From Anaerolineales bacterium (GTDB lineage: Bacteria; Chloroflexota; Anaerolineae; Anaerolineales; UBA11858): a DNA stretch of 38,346 nt. The stretch is from assembly GCA_021108255.1 (NCBI GenBank), contig JAIORG010000254.1, forward strand, positions 1 to 38,346, in the 5' to 3' direction. The notes below the pieces were generated by a model, which was given only the letters and a program-made list of their open reading frames with translations, was not told where the DNA came from and did not search any database. This document shows positions 16,463-24,608 of this stretch, piece by piece; the stretch's first letter is position 1; the number at the start of each line of letters is the position of its first letter. The translations under genes were made by a program, and so were the position numbers.

Positions 16463-17752
16463 TTACCGAATAATTACCTGGGACCGCTCTGGTCCAACTG
16501 AAATAATATTGACCGGCAAACCCGTCAATTCTTCAACCCGGGTGATATATGCCTGAGCCTGGTCCGGGAGTTCGTTCCAGGAACGGATGGAACTGACGTC
16601 TTCTTCCCACCCTGGAATGTCTTCATAAACGGGTTGATATTGTGAGAGGTCTGCAGGTCCCCAGGGCAAGTTGTCATAGACTTCATCCCCTGTCTGGTAG
16701 TTGGTGCAAATTTTCAGGGAGTCTAATCCGGACAAAATATCAAGTTTTGTGATTGCTAATTCAGATATTCCGTTCACGCGGACTGCATAACGAAGCAGTA
16801 CAGCATCTAACCAGCCAACTCTGCGCGGTCTCCCGGTAGTGGTTCCAAATTCGTCCCAATCATTTTCTCCGGTTCCCCTCAACCTTACTGCCGCATCCCC
16901 GGACAATTCCGTTGGGAACGGTCCCTCTCCTACCCGGGTCTGAAACGCCTTAACCACACCAATTACTCGATTTGCTGTTCCAATTCCCAATCCCAAACCC
17001 ACCAGGGCACCAGGTGCAGTTGGAGTTGAGCTTGTCACATAAGGATAAGTTCCATGATCTAGATCAAGCAAAGTTCCCTGAGCGCCTTCCGCCAAGATGA
17101 ATTTGCCCTGTTCCAGCGCTTGATAGGCAAATAAGCCCACTTCAGCAATATAAGGCGCTAAAACATCTGCATAACCGCGATAGTCCTGGGCGATCTTTTC
17201 AGCATCCAGGGACATCTGCTCCTCAAATCCACCAAGCTGGGAATTTACCTGGTTGATGTGATTCTTTACAACTGCTTCAAACTTTTCTGGGATTAACATT
17301 TGTTCCACTCTCAAACCAGAGCGGGTAACTTTTGCCGTATAAGCAGGACCTATACCCCGTTTTGTGGTACCAATCTTCTGTCTCCCCCTGGCTTGCTCCA
17401 GGGCGGTGTCGAGGGCAATATGACCGGGTGTAATCAGGTGAGCGGCATGAGAAATTTTAATTCTATCGGTAGTTAATGAGACCCCGGACTGGCGAACTTG
17501 ATCCATTTCATTCAGGAGAATCGCCGGGTTTATTACCATGCCATTCCCCAACAATCCAATTGTATGGGGATGCACTACTCCTGAAGGCAGCAAGTGCAGT
17601 TTAAATGTCTTATCCCCCACTGTGACAGTATGACCAGCATTATCCCCGCCATAATAGCGGGCAACTATATCAGCCTCAGCTGCCAGCAAATCTACAACTC
17701 TTCCTTTGCCTTCATCTCCCCATTGAGCTCCGACAACGATTGAAAACGGCAT
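16463..17752 (-). CDS. purA: Adenylosuccinate synthetase
   Basis: PurA joins IMP and aspartate using GTP to make adenylosuccinate, the first committed step to AMP. The 429-residue protein has the N-terminal GAQWGDEGKGR P-loop-like motif, the GGDNAGHTV segment, KRGIGPAY, TTGRPRRVGWLDAV and the guanine-specifying TKLD. The ATG at 17752 is chosen because a GGGAG site lies six bases upstream; an in-frame GTG at 17788 would add 12 unconserved residues and falls in the loop of a strong leader hairpin (17776-17798). It is followed at seven bases by a lipoprotein gene with no obvious purine link. Confidence 0.96.
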   Translation of the reverse strand: MPFSIVVGAQWGDEGKGRVVDLLAAEADIVARYYGGDNAGHTVTVGDKTFKLHLLPSGVVHPHTIGLLGNGMVINPAILLNEMDQVRQSGVSLTTDRIKISHAAHLITPGHIALDTALEQARGRQKIGTTKRGIGPAYTAKVTRSGLRVEQMLIPEKFEAVVKNHINQVNSQLGGFEEQMSLDAEKIAQDYRGYADVLAPYIAEVGLFAYQALEQGKFILAEGAQGTLLDLDHGTYPYVTSSTPTAPGALVGLGLGIGTANRVIGVVKAFQTRVGEGPFPTELSGDAAVRLRGTGENDWDEFGTTTGRPRRVGWLDAVLLRYAVRVNGISELAITKLDILSGLDSLKICTNYQTGDEVYDNLPWGPADLSQYQPVYEDIPGWEEDVSSIRSWNELPDQAQAYITRVEELTGLPVNIISVGPERSQVIIR

Positions 17753-17775
17753 AATTCTCTCCCGCGGAAATAATG

Positions 17776-17798
17776 TGATTTCCCTCACTGGGAAATCA
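17776..17798 (-). promoter_or_regulatory. Perfect 9-bp hairpin in the purA leader
   Basis: TGATTTCCC and GGGAAATCA flank a five-base loop, ending about 24 bases before the purA ATG. There is no T-run, so it is not a simple terminator. Its position just upstream of the ribosome binding site, or its symmetry as a DNA operator, suggests control of purA. No known purine riboswitch core is recognised. Confidence 0.45.
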
Positions 17799-17919
17799 TT
17801 AAATATTCCCGTGTGGTAAAGTATGATTAAACGTTAAAATCATTCTAGCACAACAAATCAAACTCAGAGAATCACAACAAGGTAAACATTTCTTCAGCCA
17901 CAACTAAAAGGAGTGGTAT

Positions 17920-18933
17920 ATGCGAGAGAGGACGGTATTAATTACAGGGGCAAGTGGTGAAATCGGTCAAGCTTTAATTAAATCCCTGTCTGATGATGAA
18001 CTCACGACCCTGGTAACGGTTGATCTCAAACCACTTCCAGGTGAGTTAAAAGGAAAATCGACCCATATCATAGGTGATTTGCTCGACAAGGAATTACTTT
18101 CTCTGCTGGAAAAAGAATATTCTTTTAACCTGATTTTCCATCTTGCTGCTGTTTTATCTACAACTGCTGAACATAATCCTCTTCTGGCTCATAAAATCAA
18201 CACCTGCAGTACCATTGATTTACTGGAGATGGCTACCCGACAATCACAGAACCAAGCCAATCCTGTTAAGTTCCTCTTTCCCAGTTCGATTGCCGTTTAT
18301 GGATTACCTGACCTGGAAACTAAAAACCAGTTCCCGGCTTTAAAAGAATGTGATTGGACCGAACCAACCACCATGTATGGTTGTTCAAAACTTTATTGTG
18401 AAAAGGTGGGAATTTATTACAGCGAGTATTATCAGCAGCTGGCTGACCTGGAACCTGTCCGGCTTGATTTTCGAGCGCTGCGGTTTCCCGGAATAATCAG
18501 CGCCTTCACGATTCCAAGCGGCGGAACAAGTGATTTTGGCCCGGAAATGATACATTTTGCCGCTCAAGGCAAGCCTTATGATTGTTTTGTCCGAGCTGAT
18601 GTCCGGATTCCATTTATGGTCATGCCTGATGCTGTGCAGTCATTGTTGATGCTGGCTGATGCACCAAAAGATAAACTTCAGACACGGATATACAATGTAA
18701 CCAGTTTCAGCTTTTCTGCCCAGGATTTTAAAGATCTGGCTCAGAAACATTTTCCGGGATCCAAGATCAATTTTATTCCCGATCCGAAAAGGCAGGCGAT
18801 CGTCGATTCCTGGCCGGCGGATATAGACGACAGCGCTGCCCGGAATGATTGGAATTGGAAACCTGAATATGATGCCCAGACCGCCAGCCAGGAATATTTG
18901 TTGAAAAACATATCTAAACTGTACAAACTCTAA
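17920..18933 (+). CDS. L-threonine 3-dehydrogenase, SDR (epimerase-like) type
   Basis: An extended short-chain dehydrogenase of 337 residues with NAD-binding TGASGEIG at 9-16, a PSS motif near 121-123 and catalytic YxxxK at Tyr153/Lys157. Beyond the generic epimerase fold it carries blocks characteristic of the UDP-galactose-epimerase-like threonine dehydrogenases: FRALRFPGIIS, a GGTSDFGPEMIHFA segment, RIPFMVMPDAV, and the C-terminal RQAIVDSWPADIDDS...DWNWKPEYD. Such enzymes oxidise threonine to 2-amino-3-ketobutyrate with NAD. The partner ligase gene kbl is not adjacent. The ATG has a GGAG site. It diverges from purA and ends at a hairpin (18959-18987). A general NAD-dependent epimerase is the fallback. 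Confidence 0.85.
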   Translation: MRERTVLITGASGEIGQALIKSLSDDELTTLVTVDLKPLPGELKGKSTHIIGDLLDKELLSLLEKEYSFNLIFHLAAVLSTTAEHNPLLAHKINTCSTIDLLEMATRQSQNQANPVKFLFPSSIAVYGLPDLETKNQFPALKECDWTEPTTMYGCSKLYCEKVGIYYSEYYQQLADLEPVRLDFRALRFPGIISAFTIPSGGTSDFGPEMIHFAAQGKPYDCFVRADVRIPFMVMPDAVQSLLMLADAPKDKLQTRIYNVTSFSFSAQDFKDLAQKHFPGSKINFIPDPKRQAIVDSWPADIDDSAARNDWNWKPEYDAQTASQEYLLKNISKLYKL

Positions 18934-18958
18934 AAAAATGTCCAATTTAAAATCAGGT

Positions 18959-18987
18959 GATCCGTAATCCACTCAGGCTTACGGATC
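18959..18987 (+). terminator. Hairpin terminator after the threonine dehydrogenase gene
   Basis: GATCCGTAA and TTACGGATC form a perfect 9-bp stem with an 11-base loop, 26 bases after the stop codon. The tail GTTATTTAAAGTT is only weakly T-rich, so termination may be partial. Confidence 0.55.
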
Positions 18988-19068
18988 GTTATTTAAAGTT
19001 ATCTTGTAGTATTATGGTAAAAGATTCGTTTCGAAAAAGACACACATTTACAGGTAGAAATTTCAGAT

Positions 19069-20133
19069 ATGGCTAATCAAACATATCACCCAACTCCCGG
19101 ACCTATCGCCCTTTTTGGATCCGGCGAAACATCCCCCAGCGGTCAAAGAATTTTTGAATTCCTGTTTAAAACACTCTCTGCTTCACCCCTTGTGAGAATA
19201 TTAGAAACTCCTGCCGGTTTTGAATTAAATTCTGAAAAAGTGGCTGGGAATGTAGCTGAATTTATCCAGGATCATCTACAGAACTATAAACCGCGGATAA
19301 AGTTGATTCCAGCCAGAAAAAAAGGAACCGATTTCAGCCCTGATGATCCAGATATTGCGCGGCCCATCCTGGAATCAGATCTTATTTTCATGGGACCAGG
19401 CAGTCCTACCTATGCTGTCCGGCAGCTGGAGAAGTCACTTGCCTGGGAATACCTAATTACCCGTCACCGGATGGGAGCGGCATTGGCATTGTCAAGCGCT
19501 ACCGCCATTGCTGTCAGTTCTTACGCTCTTCCGGTATACGAAATCTACAAGGTTGGTCAAGATATTCACTGGCAGCCGGGACTCGATTTATTTTCACCAT
19601 TCCAGCTTTCTCTGGTTTTTATCCCCCATTGGAACAATACCGATGGAGGAATTGATCTTGATACCAGCCGCTGTTTCATGGGACGAATCAGATTTGACGC
19701 ACTATTAAGTTTACTTCCTTCAAATCAGGTTGTGATAGGAATCGATGAGCATACCGGGCTGATCATAGATTTTCAGACTGCCTGCACCCATGTGATTGGT
19801 TCAGGGAAAGTAACCATCCTCTCAGAAGGATCTGAACGGATTTTCCCCTCCGGCAGCACGGTTAATCTTTCAGAACTCGGGGATTATAAACTCCCTGATC
19901 CTCGCACTGGAATATCGCCAGACAGTTGGAATACAGCTCTTAAGATTCAGCAAGAGGCAATCGACAGGAAGATTCCTCCTAAAGAGATCGTTGAGTTGGC
20001 AGAAGAGAGAGAACAAGCCAGGAAAGAAAAAGCCTGGCAGGCCGCGGATAATCTCCGCATAAGAATCGAGGAGAAAGGCTGGACTGTCCAGGATTCAGTG
20101 GATGGTTTTATTCTAGAAAAAATACTAAATTAG
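19069..20133 (+). CDS. Peptidase S51/cyanophycinase-like protein with CysS/YqeB-type C-terminal domain
   Basis: A 354-residue two-part protein. Residues about 10-270 resemble the class I glutamine-amidotransferase-like fold of S51 peptidases: LFGSGETS near the start, FMGPGSPTYAVRQL (107-120) where cyanophycinases have their GGNQ loop, an elbow LALSSATAIAVSS with Ser142/Ser143 as candidate nucleophile, IPHW (His187), DTSRCFMGRIRFDAL and GIDEHTGLIID (Glu227). A Ser-His-Glu hydrolase is thus plausible. Residues about 309-351 match the small helical C-terminal domain of cysteinyl-tRNA synthetase (EEREQARKEKAWQAADNLR, then a GWTVQDSVDG end). The fusion suggests nucleic-acid or tRNA recognition tied to hydrolysis, but no substrate can be assigned. 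Confidence 0.75.
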   Translation: MANQTYHPTPGPIALFGSGETSPSGQRIFEFLFKTLSASPLVRILETPAGFELNSEKVAGNVAEFIQDHLQNYKPRIKLIPARKKGTDFSPDDPDIARPILESDLIFMGPGSPTYAVRQLEKSLAWEYLITRHRMGAALALSSATAIAVSSYALPVYEIYKVGQDIHWQPGLDLFSPFQLSLVFIPHWNNTDGGIDLDTSRCFMGRIRFDALLSLLPSNQVVIGIDEHTGLIIDFQTACTHVIGSGKVTILSEGSERIFPSGSTVNLSELGDYKLPDPRTGISPDSWNTALKIQQEAIDRKIPPKEIVELAEEREQARKEKAWQAADNLRIRIEEKGWTVQDSVDGFILEKILN

Positions 20134-20204
20134 AACATTAATCGAAGTTAATAACCGATTATTTAGCAGTATAGAACTCGAATACAGGAAAGGAGAATTA
20201 CCAG

Positions 20205-21101
20205 ATGCAGAAAAAACCAACACTCGGATATATCGGGTTGGGCTTGATGGGAAAACCCATGGCCTTAAACCTCCTCAAGGCTGGCTACCCGCTGGTTGTC
20301 CATAATCGCAGCCGTGAAGTAGTAAAATCCCTGGTCAAAGAAGGTGCGAAGGAAGCTTTTTCCCCACGGGAAGTCGCCTCCCTGGTGGATATTGTATTCA
20401 CAAACCTTCCAGACTCCCCTGATGTGGAATTGGTAACCCTGGGAGAGGATGGAATTCTTGAAGGTGCAAAGGAAGGGTTAATCTATGTTGATCATTCCAC
20501 GATTAAACCTTCATTAGCCAGAATAATCGCTCAGAAATTCGAATCAGTGGGCGCTTTCTCCCTGGATGCGCCAGTTAGCGGTGGAGATGTCGGAGCCCAA
20601 AAAGGAACTCTAGCAATAATGGTTGGCGGCCCAGAACAAGCATTGGAAAAAGTGCGTCCCGTTTTTGAAGTGGTTGGAAAATCCATCACCCATGTCGGTG
20701 ATGCTGGATCAGGCCAGATTGCAAAAGCGGCCAACCAGATTATGGTTGCAGCTCAAATGGTCGCAATGGGAGAGCTGCTAATCCTGGCGAAAAAATCAGG
20801 GGCTGATCCTGTAAAAGTAGTTCAGGCAATTCAGGGCGGAGCTGCCCAGTGTTGGACACTGGACGTTAAACCTGGGAGGCTATTTTCTGGTAATCGAGAG
20901 CCTGGCTTTAAAGCTTACATGCAGGAAAAAGACCTGAGGATCGTCATGGATACTGCCCGTGAGTACGGTGCCCCCCTCCCCTCTGCCGGGATCCATACCC
21001 AACTGTATTCAGCCATGCTCCAAATGGGTATGAGGGACCTGGATAACTCTGCGGTAATCGGCGTATTGGAAAACCTGGCTTCAACCACCTTGCTGGAGTA
21101 A
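20205..21101 (+). CDS. Beta-hydroxyacid dehydrogenase (2-hydroxy-3-oxopropionate reductase-like)
   Basis: A 298-residue member of the 3-hydroxyisobutyrate/6-phosphogluconate dehydrogenase family, acting on small beta-hydroxyacids with NAD(P). Seen: Rossmann GLGLMGKP at 11-18, substrate-binding DAPVSGGDVGA, catalytic lysine in GSGQIAKAANQI, and a late KDL segment. The nearest-sounding relatives are tartronate semialdehyde reductases (GarR/GlxR), but specificity within this family is hard to read. The ATG has a GGAG site nine bases upstream. It is followed by a 13-bp hairpin at 21145-21180 before the YitT gene. Confidence 0.88.
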   Translation: MQKKPTLGYIGLGLMGKPMALNLLKAGYPLVVHNRSREVVKSLVKEGAKEAFSPREVASLVDIVFTNLPDSPDVELVTLGEDGILEGAKEGLIYVDHSTIKPSLARIIAQKFESVGAFSLDAPVSGGDVGAQKGTLAIMVGGPEQALEKVRPVFEVVGKSITHVGDAGSGQIAKAANQIMVAAQMVAMGELLILAKKSGADPVKVVQAIQGGAAQCWTLDVKPGRLFSGNREPGFKAYMQEKDLRIVMDTAREYGAPLPSAGIHTQLYSAMLQMGMRDLDNSAVIGVLENLASTTLLE

Positions 21102-21144
21102 CCAGCAAAGATTCCGGAATTTACAAGGTCCAATTTTGAATATT

Positions 21145-21180
21145 GAAACCCAGCAAAGTACCACCCTTTTGCTGGGTTTC
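21145..21180 (+). terminator. Strong hairpin between the dehydrogenase and YitT genes
   Basis: GAAACCCAGCAAA and TTTGCTGGGTTTC form a perfect 13-bp stem with a 10-base loop. The 3' side is not followed by a clear T-run (CTGCC), so it is terminator-like but not canonical. Its 3' arm also supplies the weak -35 (TTGCTG) of the candidate promoter at 21169-21198. Confidence 0.6.
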
Positions 21181-21198
21181 CTGCCAAAAAGGTATAAT
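21169..21198 (+). promoter_or_regulatory. Candidate promoter for the YitT-family gene
   Basis: A perfect TATAAT at 21193-21198 lies 18 bases after TTGCTG (21169-21174). The -35 is poor. The predicted start is about 25 bases before the ATG at 21231. Confidence 0.45.
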
Positions 21199-21230
21199 GC
21201 AGGCAAAACTAAATACAACAAAGAGTAATT

Positions 21231-22121
21231 ATGAAAAAGACTCGAGGGTTTATCAAGAATCTATCATTGGATAAAAGGACTCTAAAAGATTATTTACTCA
21301 TCCTTCTTGGGTCTACTTTGCAAGCAATTTCGCTGCGGGTTTTTCTAATACCCGCCAAACTGGCCAGCGGCGGAGTCAGCGGGCTGTCCCAGATTGTCAA
21401 TAATTTTACTGGCTGGCCGATAGGGCTGATGGTTCTAATCGGGAATATTCCTTTGTTCATTATGGGGTGGCGATTTCTTGGAGGCCCCCGATTTGCAGCC
21501 AGAACTGCTTTCTCAATCCTCACCTTCTCAATTCTGATTGATGTCCCCCTGTTCTTTTTGCCCACAAATGGAATAACAGGGGATATCGTGCTAAATGCCC
21601 TTTATGGCGGAGTTACCAGCGGCATTGGATTTGGCCTGGTTTATCGGGGCAGAGGGACAAGCGGCGGCTCGGATATCCTGGCCCGAATATTAAGCAGCTG
21701 GCGGGGGATCCCGGTCACACAAAGTTATTTAATCACTGATGCGGTAATTATCTTTCTGGCCGGCATCTCTTTCAGCTGGGAAAATGCTTTATACGCCCTG
21801 GTAATGCTTTACGTCAGCGGGATAGCCGCGGAATCAATCAGCCAGGGTTCAAATATACTCCGAACAGGAATGATCATCACGGCTCTGCCTGATCCTATTA
21901 AAGACGGAATCTTCACCCGCCTGGGCAGGGGAGTCACAATTATGGATGGAAGGGGTGGTTATTCAGATGAAGAAAAATCCATTCTTTTATGTGTGGTCAC
22001 CAGGGCGGAAATCCCCCACTTGAAGGCACTGACCAGGGAATTGGATCCCAAAGCGTTTTTAATCATAGGGCAGGCGCATGAAGTCCGGGGAGAGGGTTTT
22101 TTGCCCATAGGGGAAGATTAA
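21231..22121 (+). CDS. YitT family membrane protein (DUF161 plus DUF2179)
   Basis: A 296-residue protein with about five or six TM segments in the first 210 residues (YLLILLGSTLQAISLRVFLI, the GGVSGLSQI motif, and a GRGTSGGSDILARIL motif typical of the family), then a soluble C-terminal DUF2179 domain (GRGVTIMDGRGGYSD...EIPHLKAL...DPKAFLIIGQAHEVRGEGF). The family is widespread and its transport or sensing role is not settled. Only a weak GAG ribosome binding site precedes the ATG. It appears to be a single-gene unit: a hairpin lies upstream and an ECF operon with its own promoter starts downstream. Confidence 0.9.
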   Translation: MKKTRGFIKNLSLDKRTLKDYLLILLGSTLQAISLRVFLIPAKLASGGVSGLSQIVNNFTGWPIGLMVLIGNIPLFIMGWRFLGGPRFAARTAFSILTFSILIDVPLFFLPTNGITGDIVLNALYGGVTSGIGFGLVYRGRGTSGGSDILARILSSWRGIPVTQSYLITDAVIIFLAGISFSWENALYALVMLYVSGIAAESISQGSNILRTGMIITALPDPIKDGIFTRLGRGVTIMDGRGGYSDEEKSILLCVVTRAEIPHLKALTRELDPKAFLIIGQAHEVRGEGFLPIGED

Positions 22122-22138
22122 ATTCTCTCAAAATATTA

Positions 22139-22164
22139 TGCAACTTTATTTAAATAACTCCGTA
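22139..22164 (+). promoter_or_regulatory. ECF-type autoregulatory promoter of the first sigma operon
   Basis: TGCAAC at 22139-22144 is followed after exactly 16 bases by CGTA at 22161-22164, close to the TGAAAC-N16-CGTA pattern known for Bacillus sigma-W-type promoters. It lies 35 bases before the GTG of an ECF sigma gene, as expected for self-activation. Confidence 0.55.
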
Positions 22165-22198
22165 TATTGGTACAGGGAAAAACGCGAGGAGAAGTTTA

Positions 22199-22813
22199 GT
22201 GTGTAACACCGAACAGCAATGGATTGCTGCAGCAAAAACCGGCGACAAAGATGCGTTTGCAAAATTAGTCGAAAAGTATCAGAGACCGGTCTATAGTGTT
22301 TGTTATCGAATGCTGGGTACACCTACCGCAGCAGAAGATGCAGCCCAGGAAGCATTTATCCGGGCTTATCAAGCTCTTGACCAATACGATATTTCCCGAT
22401 CCTTTGCTACCTGGGTCTTATCAATTGCCTCAAACTACAGCATCGATCAGCTGAGGAAAAAGAAAGTAACAATTTTATCAATGGACAACGAAAAACATGC
22501 CTGGCTTGCACCGCCCGACCCGGGACCCAGTCCGGAAAAAGCTGCCCTGCAGAGAGAAAAACTTGGGCAAATCCAATCTCTCCTGACTGATCTTAATGAA
22601 GTAGACCGGGCTGCCATAATTCTTCAATACTGGCATGATTATTCCTACGAGGAAATCGCAGATACTTTGGATCTAAGCAGCAGTGCGGTAAAAAGCCGAT
22701 TATTCCGTGCCAGACGTTTAATGGCAGAAAAATGGCAAAAAATGCAGTTGCCTTCAACGGCGCCAGTCAATTCAACTGCAAAAAGGATTGCACATGAAAC
22801 ATCAACAATATGA
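22199..22813 (+). CDS. ECF-family RNA polymerase sigma factor
   Basis: A 204-residue group IV sigma factor. Region 2 includes YQRPVYSVCYRMLG and EDAAQEAFIRAYQAL followed by the FATWVLSIASNYSIDQLRKKK segment; region 4 has the helix-turn-helix YEEIADTLDLSSSAVKSRLFRARR. Start is GTG at 22199 with a GAGGAG site seven bases upstream. The zinc-binding anti-sigma gene overlaps its end by 20 bases, and a membrane polymer-forming protein overlaps that by four, so the three form one translationally coupled operon. A self-type ECF promoter sits upstream. The inducing signal is unknown but is likely sensed at the envelope. Confidence 0.93.
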   Translation: MCNTEQQWIAAAKTGDKDAFAKLVEKYQRPVYSVCYRMLGTPTAAEDAAQEAFIRAYQALDQYDISRSFATWVLSIASNYSIDQLRKKKVTILSMDNEKHAWLAPPDPGPSPEKAALQREKLGQIQSLLTDLNEVDRAAIILQYWHDYSYEEIADTLDLSSSAVKSRLFRARRLMAEKWQKMQLPSTAPVNSTAKRIAHETSTI

Positions 22814-23336
22814 AACCTGGATTCTGCTGGGTACTGAACTCGATCTAGAACAGCATCGTGAGCTTCAAGTTCATCTGAAGCAGTGCTCTCAATGTCAATC
22901 CCTGTACCAGGCAACCCATCAAATCGCGCATCTTTTCAAGACAAGCCCGGTTCCTGAACCCAGCCCTGGATTCAGTACGCGCTGTATGACCAGGATCGAA
23001 AAGGTTGAGACCAGAAAAAGCCAGTTTATATTAGGAATGACTCTCAGTGTTATTTCTCTAGCAACCCTGCTGCTGCTCTCAAGCGTTGGCTTACAAATCA
23101 GGGCAGGCATGGCACAATTTCCGCAATTAATGCTGGAAATGATTACTTTAGTCGCTAAATGGATAGTTTTCCTGAATCAATTAAGTCATATCGTCTCGCC
23201 CTTAATCAGGGTTAGCCTGAAATTAATTTCACCGATCTGGTTGATTACTCTTGGTTTCAGCCTGAGCGGGATTACCATTGCCTGGATGATTCCATTTTTC
23301 AAATCAAGGACAATTCAGAGGGAGCTGCACTCATGA
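22794..23336 (+). CDS. Zinc-binding anti-sigma factor, membrane-bound
   Basis: A 180-residue anti-sigma factor with an N-terminal zinc-binding domain carrying the ZAS-type ligands His27-x3-Cys31-x2-Cys34. A TM segment follows at about 79-102 and further hydrophobic stretches at about 112-175, so it is likely multi-spanning. It would hold the upstream sigma factor inactive at the membrane. The ATG at 22794 has an AAAGGA site and is preferred over the in-frame TTG at 22788. The gene overlaps the sigma gene and its TGA stop overlaps the next ATG (ATGA), indicating coupling. Confidence 0.85.
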   Translation: MKHQQYETWILLGTELDLEQHRELQVHLKQCSQCQSLYQATHQIAHLFKTSPVPEPSPGFSTRCMTRIEKVETRKSQFILGMTLSVISLATLLLLSSVGLQIRAGMAQFPQLMLEMITLVAKWIVFLNQLSHIVSPLIRVSLKLISPIWLITLGFSLSGITIAWMIPFFKSRTIQRELHS

Positions 23337-24496
23337 AAAACATTACCCGATTCGTCTTATTAATACTGCTCATTGCTGCAGTGATTATCCCCACAACAGT
23401 TTCTGCTTCCGGATTCTCGGATGATAAAGTCGTTTTTGGGGGGAATTTTACCCTGGGATCAGGCGAGGTATTAAACGGAGACCTGGTTGTACTTGGGGGC
23501 AACATTGTCTTAGAAACATCCTCAACGATCAATGGAGATACGGTTGTCCTGGGTGGCAATGTATCATCAGATGGGACTATTAATGGCAATCTGGTTGCCA
23601 TGGGCGGAATCGTTGAATTCCTGGATCAGGCTCAAGTCAATGGCGATCTCATTGTACTCGGCAGCAGTTATGAACAGGCAGAAGGTGCTGTCATCAGCGG
23701 GAACATCATAACAGAAGAAAATATTCCCTTTGAATTCAATCTTCCAGACAGGCTTTCCTTATTTGAGGGGAATTTCCCTGCTTCCCAACTCCAGCAGCTG
23801 CTGTTAGTCTCTGCCCCCTGGTTCTTATTCCGGATTTTAATCTGGACCGGATTGGCCATTCTGATGACTCTGTTTGTCAAGGATCAGGCAGCTGTTATTA
23901 ACCGGGCTGCATTTGGTCAACCTTTCATGTCATTCGTGGTTGGCTTAGGCGTGATCATAGTTACCCCCTTGGTCCTGATCGCATTGATCATAACTATCTT
24001 ACTCAGTCCAGTCAGTTTGCTCGGCATCATAGCCTTATTTGCGGCTTGGGTAGTCGGATTGGTTGCCCTGAGCCTTGAAATCGGAAGGAAATTGGCAGAA
24101 GCATCAAATCAATCCTGGCCTGCCCCTGTTATGGCTGGACTGGGAATGTTCATCCTCACTCTTATCCTTAATGGGTTCAACCAGATTGTGCCTTGTTTCG
24201 GATTGGTTCCAAAATTTGTACTGGGCTTGTGGGTGATGGGCGCTGTATTCCTTACTCGATTCGGCACGCGGGAATATCCAGAGACTGACACTATTGAACA
24301 TGCTGAACCTGTCCCCACTCAGCTTCCGCCAGCATTTGCTCCTGAAGAAAAACCTGAACCGGTTGTAGTTAATGCCACCAAAGCGGCAAGGGAACTTGCC
24401 GAAACAGAAAATCTTGACCTGGGTAAAATCAAAGGCACAGGAGCTGAAGGGAAAATCATTTTGAATGATGTAAGAAAGGCTCTGAAAGATCAATAG
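23333..24496 (+). CDS. Membrane polymer-forming (bactofilin-like) protein with C-terminal E3-binding domain
   Basis: A 387-residue protein in three parts. A signal peptide (1-25) leads to a repeated beta segment (about 33-125) where the unit NGDLVVLGGNV recurs about four times, typical of polymer-forming/bactofilin-like helices. Next come about five TM segments (158-308). The cytoplasmic C-terminus (347-384) matches the peripheral-subunit-binding (E3-binding) domain of 2-oxoacid dehydrogenase E2 proteins: ATKAARELAE, then IKGTGAEGKI and DVRKAL. No lipoyl or acyltransferase domain is present. The start overlaps the anti-sigma stop by four bases, so it is the third gene of the ECF operon and may be the sensor or effector at the envelope. 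Role unproven. Confidence 0.8.
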   Translation: MKNITRFVLLILLIAAVIIPTTVSASGFSDDKVVFGGNFTLGSGEVLNGDLVVLGGNIVLETSSTINGDTVVLGGNVSSDGTINGNLVAMGGIVEFLDQAQVNGDLIVLGSSYEQAEGAVISGNIITEENIPFEFNLPDRLSLFEGNFPASQLQQLLLVSAPWFLFRILIWTGLAILMTLFVKDQAAVINRAAFGQPFMSFVVGLGVIIVTPLVLIALIITILLSPVSLLGIIALFAAWVVGLVALSLEIGRKLAEASNQSWPAPVMAGLGMFILTLILNGFNQIVPCFGLVPKFVLGLWVMGAVFLTRFGTREYPETDTIEHAEPVPTQLPPAFAPEEKPEPVVVNATKAARELAETENLDLGKIKGTGAEGKIILNDVRKALKDQ

Positions 24497-24537
24497 AGCG
24501 AAAAATAAAAATATTCCCGAGTCTACCGTCTACCAAT

Positions 24538-24571
24538 AATCAAGCTCCGATCTACAGATCGGAGCTTGATT
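24538..24571. terminator. Bidirectional terminator between two convergent ECF operons
   Basis: AATCAAGCTCCGATC and its complement form a perfect 15-bp stem around a TACA loop, followed on the plus strand by TATTTCTT. Genes converge on it from both sides (ending at 24496 on plus and 24609 on minus), so it can serve both operons. The minus-strand tail AATTATTGG is less T-rich. Confidence 0.8.
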
Positions 24572-24608
24572 TATTTCTTAGTCATCCTTTGAGTAAAACT
24601 TGCTCCTG

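Noticed and set aside
17753-17788. GTG start extending purA by 12 residues
   Set aside because: The added residues are not family sequence and the GTG lies in the loop of a stable hairpin. The ATG at 17752 has a GGGAG site.
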